DNA of 22,500 nt. Origin: Actinidia chinensis (Eukaryota > Streptophyta > Magnoliopsida > Ericales > Actinidiaceae). Below are positions 17,800-22,500 of the stretch, piece by piece; position 1 is the first letter of the stretch; each line of letters opens with the position of its first letter. The position numbers were made by a program, and so were the translations under genes. The stretch covers positions 15,001 through 37,500 of the forward strand of contig VIGQ01000752.1 in assembly GCA_009663005.1 (NCBI GenBank). The letters run 5' to 3'. Below the pieces are notes generated by a model. It made no database searches, was not told where the DNA came from, and saw only the letters and a list, made by a program, of their open reading frames with translations.

Positions 17800-18740
17800 G
17801 TAGCATAGTATCAGAACCGGAAACGGCGATTGAACCGGTTAAGAACATGGGTTCAAAGTACACTGGTTTTATGTGATTCAAACGTTATATAATAAAGAAT
17901 AAATAAAACAAGAGATTTAAATAAAAATAATTATAAAAAATTATAAAGTGATTAAAAGATACTCTTTTTTTTTTTTTTATACAATAATTTAACATAAGTC
18001 AAATATAAATACCTATAAAAGAAAAGTACAAAAATATATAATTATAAAAACATTCAATATTGACTTCTTTTTATTTTCAGATTTAAATTTAAACTATTAT
18101 TGATTATTATTTTTATTATTTAAAAGAAAAAAAATATATAAAACTTGCCATATGTGTAATCTAAGATAATACTTGTGCAGTATTGTGTTGCCTGATATTT
18201 TCTCCTATACCTTCCTATTTTTTATCTTATTTTGATTTAGTTAATTTACATTAGATTATTTTTTGATATACATATCTCGATATATCTAAGTATAATATAA
18301 GAAATATTTAAAATAGTGATTTGTACAAATTTATTTTTTTGTAATTGCAGACTCAATTTTTATTTTTTTAGACTGATTTATGCAGAATATGTTCATTATA
18401 TAAAAAATATTTGAGAAATGTATTGTAATAATAAAAAAATAAAACCCCAAAACCCCACAATAATTAAAAAAAATAAAGTTTAAAAATTACTAAGCCAAAT
18501 AATACCAAATCAAACCCCAAACACTTCCAAAAAAAAAATTAAAAACCACCAGGCCACTTAAAAAGTTACTTTTTAAAGATATTTGTATTTTTTTTAATTT
18601 TTTTAAAAATCGGTCGGTTACAATAAATACTACAGGTTCAATCCGGTTCAGATTGAATTTGGGCGGTAAATTAATTAACACAGTACCGGTTCAGATCCAG
18701 TTTTCAGTTCAACCGGCCGGTTCGGTTTAGTTTTTAGGAA
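17800..18740. mobile_element. Imperfect inverted-repeat element with GAACCGG words
   Basis: The left end carries CAGAACCGGAAACGGCGATTG and AACCGGTTAAGAAC (about 17811-17846). The right end, read in reverse complement, carries AACCGAACCGGCCGGTTGAAC, GGATCTGAACCGG and CTGAACCGGATTGAACC (about 18630-18730). The middle is very AT-rich. This is the plan of common non-autonomous plant elements with GGTTCGGTTCAACCGG-like ends. The exact termini and target duplication are not resolvable. The frame at 18490-18681 (minus) is not a gene. Confidence 0.45.
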
Positions 18741-20269
18741 CTTAGTCTGTAGTGAATTGTGTTTTACCGCTTGATCAAAATTTTATATAATTTTTTTATT
18801 TTTCTTAACAAAAGAGTCCGAAAATATTAAAAATCTTTAACTTGAATTTTTTTCCACTCTAAGACATACAACAATATTTTATCCTACCAAAAATCATTTA
18901 AAATGCTTTTTTTATCTTTGGTAAAGTTTTTTTTTTAGAAATTGATGATTTTTTTATATATATTTTGAACTCTTTTCGTCAAGGAGAAATTGAAAAGTAT
19001 AAAATTTAACTAAAATTCACTAAAAAAAAATCACAAAAACCTCCTAAAAACTAAATTTTCCCAAATCTTTAGGTTAGTAATCAATTTTCATGAATTGGTT
19101 TAGATAAAAAATTTGTAAGAAAAATATTTGTTCAACAAACTCCCTATATCTTCCTTATTAAAATATAATTTTTTCTATCATTCAATAAGATGGAAGAGAG
19201 AGGAATGAGGTGAATAGTGACCCCTACATCTGAGAAAATTCACAAAAACAATATGGGGGAGGGAGGCTGCTGGCCAAGCCTTTCTAATGTAGCCCAGGGC
19301 GGAGGAAACGGGAGGGATAGCTAGAGTGCTCAAGCATGCAATTGTTTCTTTTATTACCAAAAACATAAAATAACACAAAAAAAAATTATTTCTTATTGAA
19401 AGCAATTAAATATCATGTAACATCTTAACTTTTCTATCTCAAACCAATTAAACAATTAGGTTAATTTAGTAATTATAAAAAAATTCTGTATTGTTCTTAC
19501 AAAATTTTTATCTGAACAAACGCATGTAGGAGAATAGATTTTCTTTTACTTATATTTTCTATCATAATATTTTTACTCTAATCCAACATACAATTACATT
19601 AGTTGGAACTATTTCCTTAAATCGATGGCTCATACAAGGTTCAATTGGGATAAAAAACGACTTTTCTTTAGATTATTCTATTTTAGTGATTTTTCTTTTT
19701 GATTGAAATTTATTTTTTTTTTACCTTTCTAATTCCTCTGTCATTTGTCATATTTTACTCATTTTTTTATGAATACACTATATTTTTCTCTTATTTATGA
19801 AAAATGCAAATTACAAACCTTATCACTTTTAATTAATAACCAAAAAATATTCGCTAAGAAATAATTTTTTCTTTATTATAAAAAAATGACACATAAATCC
19901 CTTTATCAATTTTAATAATAATAAACATTAATGCAAACTGCATAACAAAAATAGAGGGATAATTACAAAAAAAGCTCTAGCTTGACCATAAGAAAAAATT
20001 AAATTTTATAATTTCCAATTATAATAAATCACACTTGTAGTTTATTCGGTAACATTTAAATTATCCTTTAGGATTCTATCTATCTAGGATTTAAGTTTTT
20101 TGCTTAAAAGCACTATAAGGAGTTTCTCCTTTTTTAAGCTTCAAACCAAATTGGTTTTTTAATAAAATAAATAATTCAAACTTTCAACTTATCTTGTTAA
20201 TTGGTTTAATTAAGGTTTTTAAAAGAGGTAGCACTTACAAAGTGATTTTTTGTGGCATTTTGGAAGAAT
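18741..20269. other. AT-rich intergenic spacer
   Basis: About 1.5 kb of AT-rich sequence with many homopolymer A and T runs and stops in all frames. One GC-richer island at about 19195-19330 includes GGGGGAGGGAGGCTGCTGGCC; the 75-aa minus frame there (19178-19405) shows no recognisable domain. I see no gene or RNA gene. Confidence 0.55.
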
Positions 20270-20490
20270 CGTTAGGCTCCGTTGGTTAAGGCTAAAAGCC
20301 AGCTTTTTAAAAACTATTACATATCAAAAAAAGCCAATTTTTTTTAGCTTTTTGTTTTTTGACCTTACTTTAGATCCAAATAAGTAAATAAGCAAAAAAT
20401 ACAAAAATACAAAAATAACTTTGATTGATTTTTTACTTATGAAGCAAAAAAGCCGCGAAATTCAAATAAGTGATTCCAAAGGGAGAGCCT
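20270..20490. mobile_element. Small MITE-like repeat
   Basis: The left end reads GGCTCCGTTGGTTAAGGCTAAAAG. The reverse complement of the right end reads GGCTCTCCCTTTGGAATCACTTA. Both begin GGCTC and have a GTTTGG-like block, a pattern often seen at ends of small plant transposons. The interior has AAAGCCAGCTTTTTAAAA and AAAAAGCCAATTTTTTTTAGC words. No matching target duplication is visible, so the ends are approximate. Confidence 0.4.
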
Positions 20491-20846
20491 GTTTCATTGA
20501 ACTAGTAGACGAATATTAACGAATAATTAAATTTTTACTTAATAAAATATAAAAATTTAATTTGGTGTTTCATAATCAAAACCAGTTTTTTACCTAGTTC
20601 CCCAAACACAAAAAATAACCACTACCTAAAACGAAATAATCTAACCCAGGCCATAAACTAACCCAATAGGTGCTGTTTGTTTGTCGCTCCTTACCGAAAC
20701 AGTTTACTCTCTTCCCCCTCTCTCTCTTCCTTAGAAAAAATTGGAGTGAGAGAGAGACTGAGAAGTGATTGCCTGAAGAAAGCGCATCCATAGATGTCTC
20801 GGGGTTACGTAGAGAAGCTTTCTTGCAGAGAAGCTGTGGGCACTGT
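20491..20846. other. Spacer with a CT/GA hairpin
   Basis: AT-rich at first, then GC-richer. CTCTCTCTCTTCC (about 20719-20731) and GGAGTGAGAGAGAG (about 20742-20755) form a short hairpin. The minus frame 20594-20791 crosses it and shows no domain. No gene is called. Confidence 0.45.
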
Positions 20847-20925
20847 CAGGGGCAGACCTACCTTAGGCGAGGGTAGGCGGCCGCCCTCCTGAAATTTGAA
20901 AAAAAAATTAGATTAAAATTGGTTC
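20847..20925. mobile_element. Possible hAT-type transposon end
   Basis: CAGGGGCAGACCTACC, then GAGGGTAGGCGGCCGCCC and CTGAAATTTGAAAAAA, closely follow the wording of a frequent plant hAT terminus (CAGGGGCGGACC... followed by a GC-rich block and AAATTT-A-rich sequence). Only this one end is seen; no matching opposite end or transposase was found before the copia LTR at 21128, so it is a truncated or interrupted copy at best. Confidence 0.4.
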
Positions 20926-21127
20926 GGGGTGAAATTATGAGTAAATAAAGTTATAAGAGATGAAACAATTTCATTAAGCGTTCGAAAAGGTTCTGCTGGT
21001 TACAAAATTCATTAGCCAACCTGCTCAAAGATCTACGCAAAGACGAAGGCGAAATATATAAAACCTTATACATCTGTAGGCGGAACAGTGGAATGACTGG
21101 AGCATAACGCATGTTGCACCACCAAAC
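20926..21127. other. Unassigned sequence before the copia LTR
   Basis: About 200 bases of moderate GC. A minus-strand frame (20951-21373) starts inside the LTR downstream and crosses this region; I recognise no domain in it. It could be the interior of the hAT-like element interrupted by the LTR insertion. Confidence 0.35.
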
Positions 21128-21632
21128 TGTTGGGTCTAGCCAATGAAGAAATTTAAGCCACCCAAATTGGATGGCCCAAGCCATAAGGAAGCCCAAGCCC
21201 ATGACCAATTTTAATCCTCTCATTCCTTCTAGACAGGAAGAGAAGAGGAGAGAGAAGAGGAAAAGAAGATAGAGATGCTTGACAGCTCTGTCAGAAAAGC
21301 TGTTCGGCTGCGAAGAAGGTGCAGATGGAGGCTCTCCATGGTCAAGAATGGAGGCACAAATGAGGCTCAGCATGAGCTCATCTTCTTTACTCGAGGACGA
21401 TAAATTGAGAAGTTGCTAGAGAGAGAGACGGATGCAGATAAAAGTAATTTTGGGGGAACTAGGAGAACACGCATGTTGCTGTGTGCAGAAGTGGCTGGGA
21501 GAGAGGGTTATGTTTTGGGAGGGAGTGCTATGTGTAGTGAGGCCACCTAGAGATCTGACAAGAGAGTGGGCTAGAATTGGTAGCTGTGAGGGAGCAAGAC
21601 AGTGAGAGATGGTGAGAGCTGAGAGAGTGGGT

Positions 21633-21666
<34 letters not shown>

Positions 21667-21889
21667 CTCCCCCTCTTGGTGGGGGGGTTTGGTTTTTTTT
21701 TTGTTTGGGGGATGAGAGGTGAGTGGAGATGAGCTCTCCTATTGTACTCATGGTAATTCATTTGAGATAGTGAATTAGTGGTTTCCTCTCCGTGGATGTA
21801 GGCAGAATTGGCCGAACCCACGATATTGTGTGTCTTGTGGTGTGGTTGATATGGTTAGATGTGATGGTGACTAGTCCTTGGGCACAACA
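21128..21889 (+). mobile_element. Ty1/copia LTR, 762 bp
   Basis: The segment starts TGTTGGGTCTAGCC and ends GGCACAACA, bounded by TG and CA as LTRs are, and an almost perfect initiator-Met primer-binding site follows three bases later. The block CCGTGGATGTAGGC...GGCCGAACCCAC (21790-21822) is a hallmark of plant copia LTR U5 regions and matches 11070-11099. Purine-rich GAGAGATGGTGAGAGCTGAG (about 21603-21622) parallels the first LTR. Inside lies a 34-base G run. The overlapping minus frames with proline runs (21416-21821) are that G run read backwards, not proteins. Only the 5' LTR is inside the window, so whether the element is complete cannot be judged. Confidence 0.75.
21633..21666 (+). repeat. 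34-base poly-G run
   Basis: Uninterrupted G from 21633 to 21666, preceded by GTGGGT and followed after CTCCCCCTCTTGGT by another seven G (21680-21686). It lies inside the copia LTR. It may be a real homopolymer or an assembly or sequencing artefact. Confidence 0.9.
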
Positions 21890-21891
21890 AT

Positions 21892-21903
21892 TGGTATCAG
21901 AGT
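21892..21903 (+). other. Primer-binding site for tRNA-iMet
   Basis: TGGTATCAGAGT differs only in the last base from TGGTATCAGAGC, the sequence complementary to the 3' end of plant initiator methionine tRNA. It sits two bases after the LTR end ACA, as in most plant copia elements. Confidence 0.9.
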
Positions 21904-22500
21904 CCAAATTCAGTCACCAGAGAGTCACCAGAGTGATTTTGGCCGGCGAACGGGAAGCGATTTTGAATTCTGACCAAATCCGAAGTGCTAAAATGGAGTT
22001 GAGCATACCACAGTTTGTCTCGTTGAGACGAAGCTACAGCACCAAACGGATTCCAAATCGAGTTCAAACGAGGCCATCAGGCCCGTTGAAGTCGGGCGTG
22101 AGATACACGCCATCCACACGTGCTAGAGGGTAGAAGACGAATGGTTTCACGCGCCCCGCGCCCCCACGCCCCGGGAAGTGAACCCAGCGCCTTCACGAAA
22201 ACTGACGGACGGGTCCCGCGCCACACAAAAGCGCCCTCACGCGTTGCCAACGCAGCCCTCACGCGCCCCATGCGCCAGGCGCGTGATGGCAACTCGCCGC
22301 ACGCGCCAGAGAGTGGCGGGAACGCGCAGCACGCGCCCAACACGCCCAGCCGGTCCAGCCTCACGGCCGAGCCGAGCGCGTGAAGGCCGATTCGCGCGTG
22401 TACAAGCCGCGCGTGACACCACGTCGCTGAGCCAATACGTGCCAATCCGCGAGCCGATCCACGAGCCTTGACTGAGCCGTTGACCAGTCAAGACGTTGAC
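21904..22500 (+). mobile_element. Copia leader with CACGCGCC array, running off the window
   Basis: The untranslated leader of the second copia element. From about 22105 it becomes very GC-rich with many ACGCGCC, GCGCGT and GCGCC words up to about 22415, and the window ends in TTGACTGAGCCGTTGACC, with GTTGAC repeated. This parallels 11335-11606 of the first element. Open frames on both strands here (21792-22491) are stop-poor GC-rich sequence, not genes. Gag would be expected beyond the window. Confidence 0.65.

Noticed and set aside
20951..21373. 140-aa minus-strand frame as a host gene
   Set aside because: More than half of it lies inside the copia LTR (21128 onward) and no domain is recognisable; extension across the insertion boundary argues for chance.
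21416..21821. Minus-strand frames with a proline run (111 and 97 aa)
   Set aside because: The prolines are the poly-G run read on the other strand, inside an LTR.
22077..22491. Four overlapping arginine/alanine-rich frames on both strands
   Set aside because: GC-rich, stop-poor leader of the copia element, with the same pattern in the first element's leader.
1..22500. CRISPR array, bacterial operon or phage system
   Set aside because: No regularly spaced identical repeats, no ribosome binding sites with coupled genes, and the coding remnants are plant retrotransposons.
1..22500. tRNA or rRNA genes
   Set aside because: I looked for GGTTCGAATCC-type T-loops with matching stems and for conserved rRNA words and found none; matches such as GGTTCAATCC near 18632 lack a cloverleaf.

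Overview
The window looks like intergenic, repeat-dominated DNA from a flowering-plant nuclear genome. I find no intact host protein-coding gene and no RNA gene. The evidence is: remnants of plant-type Ty3/gypsy and Ty1/copia LTR retrotransposons on the + strand; plant primer-binding sites (a near-perfect match to the initiator-Met tRNA end at 21892); several inverted-repeat elements of MITE or foldback type; and long AT-rich spacers. Almost every long open frame is either a piece of a broken retrotransposon or a by-product of base composition.

Layout. 15-580 is a foldback, Mutator-like MITE with a 9-bp target duplication. About 900-6890 is one heavily mutated Ty3/gypsy element. Its order is LTR remnant, primer-binding-site-like motif (1502), gag (1794-2960), protease (about 3330-3660), reverse transcriptase (about 4090-4660), RNase H (about 5090-5650) and integrase (about 5720-6890), with stops and frameshifts throughout. 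6890-7740 is unassigned sequence. 7905-8410 and 8896-9060 hold possible foldback repeats, 8696-8830 is a tandem duplication, and 9061-10767 is AT-rich spacer.

About 10770-13900 is a copia element reduced to LTR end, primer-binding site, GC-rich leader, gag, protease, 3' untranslated stretch and the start of a 3' LTR; integrase, RT and RNase H are not recognisable. 13900-14690 is possibly LTR-derived. 14690-16260 is the oddest stretch: the + strand is nearly free of A across 15121-15540 (about 4 percent by hand count) and then switches to T-poor after about 15780, and it carries several hairpins. 16603-17498 is a PIF/Harbinger-like MITE with a TTA duplication. About 17800-18740 is an imperfect inverted-repeat element rich in GAACCGG-type words. 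18741-20270 is AT-rich spacer, 20270-20490 is a small MITE-like repeat, and 20847-20920 resembles one end of an hAT transposon. From 21128 to the window end there is a well-preserved copia LTR (762 bp, containing a 34-base G run), its primer-binding site and a CACGCGCC-rich leader.

The two copia elements share LTR-end motifs and the unusual leader, so they probably belong to one family or to close relatives. Apart from that, the features do not form a pathway; they are independent insertions of different ages. I found no convincing evidence for a new gene system. The best candidates for a second look are the composition-biased block at 14690-16260, the shared CACGCGCC leader arrays, and the poly-G run inside the LTR.
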